From: Methylophaga sp. UBA3192
GTDB taxonomy: Bacteria > Pseudomonadota > Gammaproteobacteria > Nitrosococcales > Methylophagaceae
Length of the DNA: 64,000 nucleotides
NCBI GenBank assembly: GCA_002363955.1
Contig: DEXE01000007.1
Location: forward strand, 268,808-332,807
Reading direction: 5' to 3'
Shown: piece by piece, positions 7,621 through 15,835 of the stretch
Numbering within the stretch: the stretch's first letter is position 1
Layout: the number at the start of each line of letters is the position of its first letter
Notes under the pieces: model-generated
Told to the model about the DNA's origin: nothing
Seen by the model: the letters and a program-made list of their open reading frames with translations, nothing else
Databases searched by the model: none
Made by a program: the position numbers and the translations under genes

Positions 7621-9819
7621 TTACCCTTTCGAAACCCGGATATGACCGCTCTTTAATGCAGCCAAAATTTGTTCCCGAGGTCCATCTGCTACTAGCTTGC
7701 CTTGATCCATTACCAAAACCCGGTCAACCAGACTTAATAAAGAGGCACGATGCGTTACCAGAATCAGGGTTTTATCTTTGATAACTTCACTGAGTTTGGT
7801 TTTGAAACGCTCTTCACTACTGTTATCCATCGCATTGGTTGGCTCATCCAACACTAATACCGGTGGATCCAGCAATAAAGCACGCGCCACAGCAATGCTC
7901 TGTCGCTGTCCTCCTGATAATCCTTCACCACGTTCACCGACCGGCATATCAAATCCTGATGGATGCCGGTTGATAAACTCCGTCACACCGGCAATATCCG
8001 CCGCCCGTAGAATAGCGGCATCATCAGCAAAAGGAGCACCCAGAGCAATATTGTCGCGTACACTTCCGTGAAACAGCATCACATCCTGAGGAACATAGCC
8101 CACAGACCGGCGCAAATCGACAGGATCTATCTGGCGAAGATCTGTTTCATCCAGCAAAACAGCGCCTTCAGCAGGTTCATATAAGCCCAGAATTAATTTT
8201 TCTATTGAGCTTTTACCTGAACCAATTCGTCCAATTATCGCTACTTTTTCACCTGAGACGAGTTTGAAGGAAACATCACTTAACGCTTCTATAGCTTGTT
8301 CGGGATAGCGGAAACTCACCTGTTTAAATTCAATACCACCCTTAAACTTATCACGGTGTAAAAACTCTCGGCCATTTGGCCGTTCAACCGGCAGGCTCAT
8401 CATGTTATTCAATGAAGCCAAAGCGGCTTTTGAATGATGAAATCGCGTCAAAATACCTGCGAGCTGCCCCATGGGTGCCAGGGCTCTGCCGGCCAATATA
8501 GTGCTGGCAATCAAGGCCCCCATACTGATTTCATTTTCGCTGATTTTATAAACCCCATAAACCACCACGGCAATCGTCGTCATTTGCTGGACAAAACTGG
8601 TTAAATTAACAGCCGCAGACGATAGTAATTTTGCCCGTTGGCTGTATTTGGATATGGAACCCGCAGTTTGCTCCCATTTGCGTTGTAGTGGCGTTTCCGC
8701 TCCCAGACTTTTTATCGTTTCAAGCCCGGTTAATGTTTCAATCAGTGTGGCACTTTTTTGCCCTGAATGACGAAATAGCTGTTTTATTGCCCGACCAAGA
8801 GGTATCTGAATGATCAAACTGATCAGTATGGTTAATGGAATTACCGCTAGAGGGATATAGGCCAAATCTCCGGCAATCATCCAGATAACGGCAATAAACA
8901 AAAAGGTAAATGGTAAATCGATCAATGTCGCCAGGGTTGCCGACGTAAAAAAGTCCCGAAATGACTCAAATTCCTGCATGCTGTTAGCAAAATTACCCAC
9001 CGAATTGGGTCTGGCAGACATTTTGATGCCCAGCACTTTTTCGAAGATAGTAGCGGATAAAATGACATCGGCTTTTTTGCCCGCAACATCAATAAAATAG
9101 CCACGTAAAGTGCGGAGTAACAAGTCGAAGACAAAAACAATGGCCACACCAATTGCCAGAACCCACAAAGTCGCCAGAGCATGGTTTGGCACCACACGAT
9201 CGTAGACATTCATGACAAATAATGGTGAAGCAATGGCAAACAAATTGACCAATATCGACGCCACAAACACTTCACTATAGATTGGCCAGTAACGGGTCAG
9301 TGTCCCCCAGAACCAATGCCTGGCACGCGGTATAGCCGAATTTTCACTTCGATTATCAAAATGCTGTACTGATCGAATGAAAATAGCATAACCCGAGTAA
9401 TACGGTTGTAGTTCACTTACCTCTACAATCGCTTCACTATCGCCGTTTTCCGGATAAATTACCGTCGCCTGCTTATCTTTTAGCTTAAGCAAAATACAGG
9501 CATTGCCATCATTAAGTAACAGCACTGCCGGCAGAACCAGAGGAGAAATTTTACTTAACGGACGTTTAATGACTTTAGAAGATAACCCCGCCCGCTCAGC
9601 GGCTCTGGAAAACAGGTCTGGCGTAAGACGGTTATCCACAAGGGGAAGCCCTGCAACCAAGGAATCTGGACTGTGGGGCTTTCGTAAAAGTTTAGTGAGA
9701 ACAGTCAGGCAAGCTAATAACGGATCATCGTGTGTCAAATAAGCCGCACCTGCATTCCATTGCCGATTTTGTACCTGTTCTTTAGTTGCTTTCTGTTCCA
9801 TGTAATATGACGATGCCAT
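7621..9819 (-). CDS. Type I secretion ABC transporter (LapB-like) with an inactive C39-like domain
   Basis: The protein has an N-terminal C39-peptidase-like domain (about 20-140), a transmembrane domain (about 170-450) and an ATPase. The ATPase shows Walker A GRIGSGKSS, signature LSGGQRQ, Walker B VLVLDEP and the switch His in VTHRAS. The position of the catalytic Cys in the C39-like domain reads Pro (DDPLLACL), so it should bind substrate rather than cleave a leader, as in RTX and large-adhesin exporters. The frame is open up to 9921, but that would leave 4 bp to the divergent gene. The ATG at 9819 (GAG-type SD, 732 aa) leaves room for promoters; ATG 9801 is an alternative. No secreted substrate gene is in the window. 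Confidence 0.9.
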   Translation of the reverse strand: MASSYYMEQKATKEQVQNRQWNAGAAYLTHDDPLLACLTVLTKLLRKPHSPDSLVAGLPLVDNRLTPDLFSRAAERAGLSSKVIKRPLSKISPLVLPAVLLLNDGNACILLKLKDKQATVIYPENGDSEAIVEVSELQPYYSGYAIFIRSVQHFDNRSENSAIPRARHWFWGTLTRYWPIYSEVFVASILVNLFAIASPLFVMNVYDRVVPNHALATLWVLAIGVAIVFVFDLLLRTLRGYFIDVAGKKADVILSATIFEKVLGIKMSARPNSVGNFANSMQEFESFRDFFTSATLATLIDLPFTFLFIAVIWMIAGDLAYIPLAVIPLTILISLIIQIPLGRAIKQLFRHSGQKSATLIETLTGLETIKSLGAETPLQRKWEQTAGSISKYSQRAKLLSSAAVNLTSFVQQMTTIAVVVYGVYKISENEISMGALIASTILAGRALAPMGQLAGILTRFHHSKAALASLNNMMSLPVERPNGREFLHRDKFKGGIEFKQVSFRYPEQAIEALSDVSFKLVSGEKVAIIGRIGSGKSSIEKLILGLYEPAEGAVLLDETDLRQIDPVDLRRSVGYVPQDVMLFHGSVRDNIALGAPFADDAAILRAADIAGVTEFINRHPSGFDMPVGERGEGLSGGQRQSIAVARALLLDPPVLVLDEPTNAMDNSSEERFKTKLSEVIKDKTLILVTHRASLLSLVDRVLVMDQGKLVADGPREQILAALKSGHIRVSKG

Positions 9820-9855
9820 CCAACTCAAAATGTGAGGAGTTCCACAGTTTTTTTC

Positions 9856-9866
9856 TTTACTGTAAA
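9856..9866. promoter_or_regulatory. Palindrome in the divergent spacer (possible operator)
   Basis: TTTACTGTAAA is a perfect 11-bp palindrome around one central base. It sits midway between the secretion transporter and the divergent gene at 9926. It could bind the operon's own LuxR-type regulator, but half-sites this short and A/T-rich also occur by chance. Confidence 0.25.
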
Positions 9867-9925
9867 CCTGTGACCGCTTAACCTTGCACAAGGTAGCATA
9901 ATCAAGTAACAGCGGGAACAATAAG

Positions 9926-10264
9926 ATGGTATATGTCGATCGCGATGAGAATGGTCAAATAATTGGAGTATTTAATTCTCCACAGAGCGATAACAGCCAA
10001 TATATCTCGCCGCAGGCACCAGAATTACTTGAATTTCTTGGTCAATCCAACCGTCACGAAGATATACAAACCATCCTCACTGCTTCTGATATGGCGATGG
10101 TTCGGGTTATTGAAGACTTAGTGAATACACTTATAGATAAAGGGGTAATTTTATTTACTGAGTTACCCGAAGCGGCGCGCGACAAACTGGTTCAGCGGCA
10201 AAAGATTCGCCATCATCTTAATTCACTGGAAAATTTAATGAATGAAGATGATGGTTTGCTCTAG
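9926..10264 (+). CDS. Uncharacterised small acidic protein divergent from type I secretion genes
   Basis: A 112-residue cytoplasmic protein with no signal or membrane segment. A Gly/Asn-rich beta-like start (MVYVDRDENGQIIGVFNSPQ) is followed by a mostly helical remainder ending in an acidic tail (NEDDGLL). Its start resembles proteins that databases name 'tryptophan synthase subunit beta-like', a name with no functional support. The motif DMAMVRVIEDLVNTLIDKG looks like a conserved helical core. Divergent placement from the secretion transporter suggests shared regulation. The function is unknown. Confidence 0.75.
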   Translation: MVYVDRDENGQIIGVFNSPQSDNSQYISPQAPELLEFLGQSNRHEDIQTILTASDMAMVRVIEDLVNTLIDKGVILFTELPEAARDKLVQRQKIRHHLNSLENLMNEDDGLL

Positions 10265-10334
10265 GGCTTGTTGATCTTTCAGAGTCGCAACAGAGGTGGC
10301 GATGAAAAATCAACAGCCCCGAAAGTTTTTTAAC
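10264..10334. terminator. Long imperfect inverted repeat, probable terminator
   Basis: GGGCTTGTTGAT (10264-10275) pairs with ATCAACAGCCCC (10309-10320) with one bulged base. The 33-nt interior can form a further TCGC/GCGA stem. On the plus strand it is followed, after CGAAAG, by six T. It separates the convergent 9926 gene and der. The large interior is unusual for a simple terminator. Confidence 0.55.
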
Positions 10335-11748
10335 TCTCTCTTTTTTTAGCTCGACTCGCTATTACACGTTTGCGCTTTTCCTGTGGCGTTTCAGGTTGCT
10401 TTTTTTTGCGCTCTTGAAACGGATTTTCGCTGGTTTTAAATTCAATCATCACCGGCGTACCCTGCAATTTAAGTGCAGTACGGAAGTAATTTTCCAGATA
10501 TCGGCGATAACTGTTTGGCGTCGCTTCGGTCTGATTGCCATGGATGATTATGCGGGGAGGATTTTTACCACCCAAATGCGCATAACGATATTTAATACGG
10601 CGTCCATTAACCAATGGCGGCTGATGATCGGCAACAGCTTCTTCCAATACCCGCGTCAGTTGTGGGGTCGGGATCTTGGCTAAGGCAGAACCATAAGCTT
10701 TTTTGACGGATTTAAGTAATAACCCCACACCACTCCCATGCAAGGCTGAGATAAAGTGAGTTTTGGCAAAATTCAAAAAAGGCAAGCGACGCTCAATATT
10801 GGTCGCAACCCACTCACGTTCCTGCTTCTCCAGACCATCCCATTTATTGACTGCAATAACCACAGCGCGGCCACTTTCGATAATCAGACCAGCCAGATGC
10901 AGGTCCTGATCCACAACACCCTGGTGCGCATCTAACACTAACATAACCACATTAGCCGCCTCGATGGCTTGCAGGGTTTTTACAATGCTGAACTTTTCCA
11001 GTGCTTCGGAAACCTTGGAACGGCGTCTGACACCAGCTGTATCGATTAAAATATAGTTAGTACCGTCTTTTTCGAATGGAATATAAATACTATCCCGGGT
11101 AGTACCAGGTTCATCAAAAGCCACAACCCGGTCTTCACCGAGCAGACGATTGACCAGCGTTGATTTTCCTACGTTTGGTCTACCAACAACGGCGAGACGA
11201 ATATCACCCGATGTATCTTCCTCTTTTTCATCTTCTTCAGACTGAACAATACGAATGGCGGGTAAATCGCGCATCAAGGTATTCATTAAATTACTAATAC
11301 CTCGACCCTGGGTGGCAGAAATCACTTCCGGCTCTCCCAGTCCAAGTCGATAAAAATCTGCAGCCGCTAATTCGCGTTGTTCACTTTCTGTTTTATTAAT
11401 CACTAATAAAACCGGTTTGCCGACATTGCGTAGCTGTTTGGCAATCAGCTCATCTCCCGGTACCACACCTGCCTTGCCATCCACTACAAATAAGATCAGA
11501 TCGGCTTCAACAATCGCCAGTTCAGCCTGTTTACGCATCAGTTCTGACATATCGTCACCTTTAACGGTCAAACCGCCGGTGTCGATCAGGATAAATTCAG
11601 CTTCGTCATGTCGGGCATTGCCGTAAATACGATCCCGGGTCAAACCGGCATAATCTGCAACCAAAGCATTACGGGTTTTGGTGAGTCGATTAAATAAGGT
11701 GGATTTGCCAACATTCGGCCGCCCAACAAGCGCAATAACAGGTTTCAC
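10330..11748 (-). CDS. der: Ribosome-assembly GTPase Der (EngA)
   Basis: A 472-residue tandem GTPase required for 50S assembly. Two complete G domains are seen. The first has GRPNVGKS at about 8-15, DTGG and NKTE; the second has GRPNVGKS at about 189-196, DTAG and NKWD. A C-terminal KH-like domain and a basic tail follow (KKKQPETPQEKRKR). The length is slightly under that of E. coli Der. It starts 2 bp after the bamB stop, the usual yfgM-bamB-der arrangement, and its 3' end faces the gene at 9926 across a hairpin. Confidence 0.97.
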   Translation of the reverse strand: MKPVIALVGRPNVGKSTLFNRLTKTRNALVADYAGLTRDRIYGNARHDEAEFILIDTGGLTVKGDDMSELMRKQAELAIVEADLILFVVDGKAGVVPGDELIAKQLRNVGKPVLLVINKTESEQRELAAADFYRLGLGEPEVISATQGRGISNLMNTLMRDLPAIRIVQSEEDEKEEDTSGDIRLAVVGRPNVGKSTLVNRLLGEDRVVAFDEPGTTRDSIYIPFEKDGTNYILIDTAGVRRRSKVSEALEKFSIVKTLQAIEAANVVMLVLDAHQGVVDQDLHLAGLIIESGRAVVIAVNKWDGLEKQEREWVATNIERRLPFLNFAKTHFISALHGSGVGLLLKSVKKAYGSALAKIPTPQLTRVLEEAVADHQPPLVNGRRIKYRYAHLGGKNPPRIIIHGNQTEATPNSYRRYLENYFRTALKLQGTPVMIEFKTSENPFQERKKKQPETPQEKRKRVIASRAKKRES

Positions 11749-11750
11749 AG

Positions 11751-12920
11751 TTAAGGGATCCGAATGGCGGTTAACTTGCCGCCTGTAGTCATTACATAAA
11801 GCACACCATCGCGAACGATAGGTTGGCTGCGAATAGCATTTTTATCCAGTCGTTGCCGTGCAACAAAACGACCATCAGAACGAGCGACCCAATGCAGATA
11901 CCCCTCAAAGTCGCCTACAACAACATAATCACCCGCAATGACCGGCGCAGAAATCGTCCGTCTTAACAATAATGTCTGCCGCCATAATGAATCACCGGTA
12001 CCATCAGCAATTGCCCATAAATAACTTTGATCATCGCTGACATAAACAGCATCGGATGGTGCCACGGAAATACCTGTTGTTGAAGACATTTCCCTGTCCC
12101 ACAGAGGTCGTCCAGTATCGACGTCCATCGCTGCAAGATTGCCCTGAAATGCAACCACATACACAATGCCGTTATGGATAACGGGATCCGCATCAATATC
12201 AACTAACCGTTCTAATTCGGTTCGCCCACTCGGTATTGCGACACTTCTTTCCCAGATAACTTTGCCATCATTCAACGACAGTGCTATCAACTTACCATTA
12301 TCATAACCAGCAATAACACTTTGCCCTTCAATCACTGGAGAGCTGACGCCTCGTAAACTTAATAACGGTACAGCCCGCTGGTAGTTCCACAGAACATTAC
12401 CGCTGCTGGCTGAAATAGCCGTTAACCGACCATCAGCCGTTCTCACAACCACATTGTCGCCACCGACTTTTGCCGGGGCCAGTACTTCACTGCTGAGACG
12501 TTGACGCCAGAGTTCTTTGCCTGTGGTTTCATCCAATGCCACCACATCCCCGGACTGGGCACCTACGATGATAAGACCTTCTCCTCCACCCACCCCGGTA
12601 GCGACAGGAATATTTAATTTGCTACGCCATTCACGTCGGCCATTTTCAATATTATGGCTGCGCACATCTCCTTTATGATCCACTGTATAAATGAAATCAC
12701 CTTGCAACCATGGGGCAAGATTTGCATAAGCTGTTTCAGCACCATCACCGGTACCAGTAGACCATAAGGTCTTAGGTTCAAACTCAACTTCAAACTCAGT
12801 AAGTTCGGTCGGCGGAGCTTCATAGCTGTCTGCAGCAAAAAATTCTTTAACTGTTCCACATCCTGACAATGTGGTGAGTACTATTCCGACAAATAGATAT
12901 TTTATTAAATTAGCTTTCAT
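11751..12920 (-). CDS. bamB: Outer-membrane assembly lipoprotein BamB
   Basis: A 389-residue lipoprotein of the BAM complex. The signal peptide ends in the lipobox LSGC (about residues 17-20 from the chosen start), and eight PQQ-like beta-propeller blades follow with the repeated D-x-x-T/N-G-x-x-x-W pattern (e.g. LDETTGKELWRQRL, MDVDTGRPLWDREM). The ATG at 12920 (MKANLIKYLF) is chosen over the first in-frame ATG at 12941, because it places the signal peptide correctly. It overlaps the yfgM stop by 11 bp. It scaffolds beta-barrel insertion with BamA, which is also in this window. Confidence 0.95.
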   Translation of the reverse strand: MKANLIKYLFVGIVLTTLSGCGTVKEFFAADSYEAPPTELTEFEVEFEPKTLWSTGTGDGAETAYANLAPWLQGDFIYTVDHKGDVRSHNIENGRREWRSKLNIPVATGVGGGEGLIIVGAQSGDVVALDETTGKELWRQRLSSEVLAPAKVGGDNVVVRTADGRLTAISASSGNVLWNYQRAVPLLSLRGVSSPVIEGQSVIAGYDNGKLIALSLNDGKVIWERSVAIPSGRTELERLVDIDADPVIHNGIVYVVAFQGNLAAMDVDTGRPLWDREMSSTTGISVAPSDAVYVSDDQSYLWAIADGTGDSLWRQTLLLRRTISAPVIAGDYVVVGDFEGYLHWVARSDGRFVARQRLDKNAIRSQPIVRDGVLYVMTTGGKLTAIRIP

Positions 12921-13551
12921 TGATAACAGCCACATCATCACGCTTCATTTCTAATAGCGTTTTACGCGGATCATCTTCATCCATGCTGGAAAGTGCATTT
13001 CGGTAAGCTTCAAATGCTTCAGCTTTACTCTCCTGAGCAAGATAAATATCTCCTTCCAGTTCGGCGAACAGTGAAATAAACCCTTCTGACGAACTTTGCT
13101 GAGCCAACTGCAAGGCTTGCTCATATTCACCTTGATCGACCAATACGCGAACCATACGAAGTCTGGCTAAATCTTTTTGCCCCGTCAGTTTTGCCTTGTC
13201 AGCTGTCCATTTCAAGTATTCCAGTGCGGCTGCGGGCTGATCCTTGCGAGCCTGCTCAGCAGCAAGTTCCAGTGTGGCAAAGGCTGCATAAGGAGTTGAA
13301 GAATGCGATTGCATCAGTTCCTGAGTAAGATCTTCTGCTGCAGTTAAATCATCATCACTGATATTCATCTGTACTTGCTGGTACATTGCTGCAGCTTGCT
13401 CGGTCTTGGCATGTTGAAAATTGATCCAGTAACGACCACCAAAAATAACTGCACCACCTAATACCACACCGGTAACTACTGAGCGGCCATTTTCACGCCA
13501 CCAATTTTTTATCGCTTCGCCTTTTTCATCATCCGATGCGTAGATATCCAT
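12910..13551 (-). CDS. yfgM: YfgM-family tetratricopeptide membrane protein
   Basis: A 213-residue ancillary SecYEG-translocon protein. A short cytoplasmic segment with the family's acidic DDEKGEAIKNWWRENG precedes one membrane helix (about 25-42), followed by a periplasmic TPR-like helical domain (about 45-205). It is thought to hand substrates to periplasmic chaperones such as SurA and Skp. The overlap with bamB implies coupled translation. hisS, often upstream, is absent here: this gene is first in its operon and diverges from amt. Confidence 0.92.
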   Translation of the reverse strand: MDIYASDDEKGEAIKNWWRENGRSVVTGVVLGGAVIFGGRYWINFQHAKTEQAAAMYQQVQMNISDDDLTAAEDLTQELMQSHSSTPYAAFATLELAAEQARKDQPAAALEYLKWTADKAKLTGQKDLARLRMVRVLVDQGEYEQALQLAQQSSSEGFISLFAELEGDIYLAQESKAEAFEAYRNALSSMDEDDPRKTLLEMKRDDVAVINES

Positions 13552-13676
13552 CGTTTACTCCTTGCTTACCGCAATTAAGGACAGTTAACCAGTCACTGTT
13601 TAAAAGTGAAATTAAAGTGCCAGATTATACGTGTTTATCCACAGATTGTGCTAACCGTGGCGTGCCGCATTTTATC

Positions 13677-13691
13677 GCACCACATTAGTGC
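13677..13691. promoter_or_regulatory. NtrC-like binding site 1
   Basis: GCAC-N7-GTGC is a 15-bp dyad (GCACCACATTAGTGC) that matches the NtrC enhancer consensus TGCACYNNNNTGGTGCA in half-sites and spacing. It is centred about 130 bp upstream of the predicted sigma-54 start of amt. Confidence 0.7.
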
Positions 13692-13707
13692 CAAATAAAA
13701 CAGTGAC

Positions 13708-13722
13708 GCACCACAATAGTTC
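13708..13722. promoter_or_regulatory. NtrC-like binding site 2
   Basis: GCACCACAATAGTTC shares 10 of its first 11 bases with site 1 and differs from the dyad in one base of the right half-site. It is centred 31 bp from site 1, about three helical turns, as in tandem NtrC enhancers such as those of glnA. Confidence 0.6.
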
Positions 13723-13787
13723 ATAAATTGAATTTTCACCGCATTCGTAAATAGCTATCTGATTGTTTTGTATGATTTTGTCTGATT

Positions 13788-13803
13788 TGGTGCAAGTCTT
13801 GCT
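13788..13803 (+). promoter_or_regulatory. Sigma-54 (-24/-12) promoter of amt
   Basis: TGGTGCAAGTCTTGCT fits TGGYRYRNNNNTTGCW. GG at 13789-13790 and GC at 13801-13802 are exactly 12 bp apart. Transcription would start near 13814, 31 bp before the GTG start. With the two upstream NtrC-like sites this predicts activation under nitrogen limitation. Confidence 0.75.
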
Positions 13804-13844
13804 GTTTTGGTGCTTGCTCAACACTAATTATAAGGAAAACCATT

Positions 13845-15029
13845 GTGCAAAACGCAAGCGACGTAGTTTTTATATTAATTGGCGCCATTATGGTGCTGGC
13901 CATGCATGCAGGCTTTGCTTTTTTGGAAGTCGGTACTGTCCGCAAAAAAAACCAGGTCAATGCTCTGGTTAAAATCATCACCGATTTTGGCATGTCCACT
14001 ATCGCCTACTTTTTTATCGGTTATGGCATTGCTTATGGACTGAATTTCTTTGAACCTTCACCGTTACTGGCTGAAAATAACGGCTACGCTTTAGTGAAAT
14101 TCTTCTTTTTACTGACCTTCGCGGCGGCGATACCCGCTATCGTCTCAGGTGGTATTGCCGAACGCGCTAAGTTCAACCCTCAATTAATTGCGACATTTTT
14201 AATTGCTGGCTTTGTCTATCCACTTTTTGAAGGTATTAGCTGGAATGGCTTGTTTGGCATCCAGGATTGGCTGGAAAACCAATTTGGTGCAGCTTTTCAT
14301 GACTTTGCCGGATCAATTGTTGTTCATGCTGTAGGTGGTTGGATTGCACTGGCCGCGGTGTTATTACTCGGCCCAAGACATGGTCGCTACGGCAAACAGG
14401 GTGAAATATACGCTCATCCACCTTCAAATATTCCTTTTTTAGCACTCGGTGCATGGATTCTGACGGTCGGCTGGTTCGGCTTTAATGTGATGTCTGCACA
14501 GGAAATCGAAGGCATTAGTGGTCTGGTTGCCATTAACTCATTAATGGCCATGGTAGGCGGTACATTGGCAGCTTGTTTAATCGGTCGTAATGACCCTGGC
14601 TTTGTTCACAATGGCCCACTCGCCGGTTTGGTTGCTATTTGTGCGGGCTCGGACATAATGCACCCGCTTGGTGCGTTAATTACCGGCTCACTCGCTGGGG
14701 GCTTATTTGTTATTACCTTTACCCTGGCGCAGAACAAATGGAAAATTGATGATGTATTGGGTGTATGGCCACTACATGGTCTCTGCGGTGTCTGGGGTGC
14801 GATTGCAGCCGGTATATTTGGTCAAGCCGCATTGGGTGGTATGGGGGGGGTAAGCCTGGCCTCACAATTCATAGGGGCTGCTATTGGCGTAAGCATTGCC
14901 TTTATTGGTGGGCTTATTGTTTATGGTGGTTTAAAAGCGTTGATGGGATTGAGGTTAACTGCTGAAGAAGAATTTAACGGTGCAGATTTGAGTATTCATC
15001 GAATCAGCTCAACTCCAGCCAACGACTAG
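13845..15029 (+). CDS. amt: Ammonium transporter Amt
   Basis: A 394-residue inner-membrane channel for NH4+/NH3. About eleven transmembrane helices are apparent. The twin pore histidines are present: His161 (SIVVHAVGG, with Asp153 in FHDFAG) and His311 (WPLHGLCGVWG). The N-terminus (HAGFAFLEVGTVRKKNQVNALVK) resembles the Amt subgroup without a cleaved signal peptide. The start is GTG at 13845 with AAGGA eight bases upstream. No glnK lies next to it, unlike the common glnK-amtB pair, so a PII protein would act from elsewhere. The upstream region is a classic Ntr promoter. Confidence 0.94.
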   Translation: MQNASDVVFILIGAIMVLAMHAGFAFLEVGTVRKKNQVNALVKIITDFGMSTIAYFFIGYGIAYGLNFFEPSPLLAENNGYALVKFFFLLTFAAAIPAIVSGGIAERAKFNPQLIATFLIAGFVYPLFEGISWNGLFGIQDWLENQFGAAFHDFAGSIVVHAVGGWIALAAVLLLGPRHGRYGKQGEIYAHPPSNIPFLALGAWILTVGWFGFNVMSAQEIEGISGLVAINSLMAMVGGTLAACLIGRNDPGFVHNGPLAGLVAICAGSDIMHPLGALITGSLAGGLFVITFTLAQNKWKIDDVLGVWPLHGLCGVWGAIAAGIFGQAALGGMGGVSLASQFIGAAIGVSIAFIGGLIVYGGLKALMGLRLTAEEEFNGADLSIHRISSTPAND

Positions 15030-15041
15030 TTTATGAGTAAA

Positions 15042-15077
15042 ACAAAAATCATCCGGTAGAACTACTACCGGATGATT
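15042..15077 (-). terminator. Terminator whose hairpin contains the lpxA stop codon
   Basis: A perfect 13-bp stem, AATCATCCGGTAG (15047-15059) with CTACCGGATGATT (15065-15077), has a 5-nt loop. On the minus strand TTTTTGTTTT follows. The 5' arm of the RNA hairpin is the last codons and stop of lpxA (15065-15067), so coding sequence and terminator overlap. On the plus strand no T-run follows, so it should stop mainly lpxA transcripts. Confidence 0.85.
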
Positions 15078-15835
15078 CCACCCTGCTGGTTTTGCAGAAA
15101 TTCAATAAATATGGCTAACTCATGCGCATCTTGCTGGATATCATTTAAGCGTTGCTGAGCCTGTTCCATACGCAGCCCTGAACGATAAACCAATTTATAA
15201 GCCTGACGAATATTTCTAATCTGAGTATCCGTAAAGCCTCGTCTGCGTAACCCCTCAACATTGATACCGACAGGTTCTGCCATATGACCTGATACCAATA
15301 CATAAGGCGGAACATTTCGAGAAATGACACTGCCCATAGCGCTGAAACAATGTGAGCCAAGATGATTAAATTGGCTAACCAGAGTGAAGCCCCCCAAAAT
15401 AACATGCTGATCAACAATGACATGGCCAGCAAGTGAAGCATTATTGGCGAAAATATTATCGTCTCCAATAATACAATCATGAGCAATATGCACATAAGCC
15501 ATGATCCAGTTGTTATTACCCACCTTGGTAATACCACCGCCTTGTACCGTGCCACGATTAATTGTGACAGATTCACGGATCAGGTTATTGTCACCAATTT
15601 CCAATAATGTCGGCTCACCATGATATTTCTTGTCCTGTGGTTCTTCACCAATTGAGGAAAATTGAAATATACGGTTATTTCGACCTATTTTCGTCGGTCC
15701 GTTTATCACTACATGTGAAGCTATTTCTGTACCTGAAGCGATTTCAACATGCGCTCCGATAATACTGTACGCACCGATAACAACGTCATCGGCGATTCTG
15801 GCAGTGGGATCTATTAGAGCAGTTTGATGAATCAC
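15065..15835 (-). CDS. lpxA: UDP-GlcNAc acyltransferase LpxA
   Basis: LpxA catalyses the first step of lipid A synthesis, O-acylation of UDP-GlcNAc at C3 from hydroxyacyl-ACP. It has 256 residues: a left-handed beta-helix of hexapeptide repeats (about 1-185) and a C-terminal helical domain. The catalytic His lies in AYVHIAHDCIIGD (His about 122-125), and the family motif NNASLAGHVIVDQ is intact. It overlaps fabZ by 4 bp (ATGA). It is last in the operon; lpxB does not follow, unlike in E. coli, because a terminator and the convergent amt are next. Confidence 0.97.
   Translation of the reverse strand: MIHQTALIDPTARIADDVVIGAYSIIGAHVEIASGTEIASHVVINGPTKIGRNNRIFQFSSIGEEPQDKKYHGEPTLLEIGDNNLIRESVTINRGTVQGGGITKVGNNNWIMAYVHIAHDCIIGDDNIFANNASLAGHVIVDQHVILGGFTLVSQFNHLGSHCFSAMGSVISRNVPPYVLVSGHMAEPVGINVEGLRRRGFTDTQIRNIRQAYKLVYRSGLRMEQAQQRLNDIQQDAHELAIFIEFLQNQQGGIIR

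Noticed and set aside
7778..8071. Plus-strand open frame of 97 codons opposite the ABC transporter
   Set aside because: It is the antisense shadow of the conserved ATPase domain, with low-complexity Ser/Thr composition and no ribosome-binding site. The same applies to similar frames opposite hlyD, uppS, frr, tsf and dxr.
9820..9921. N-terminal extension of the secretion ABC transporter
   Set aside because: The frame is open but would begin 4 bp from the divergent gene, leaving no room for promoters. The extra residues do not look like a C39-like domain, and a better start is at 9819.
13552..13844. Hidden small gene in the 293-bp spacer between yfgM and amt
   Set aside because: No frame has a credible start, ribosome-binding site and coding look. 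The spacer is explained by the two NtrC-like boxes and the sigma-54 promoter; nothing else was seen in it.
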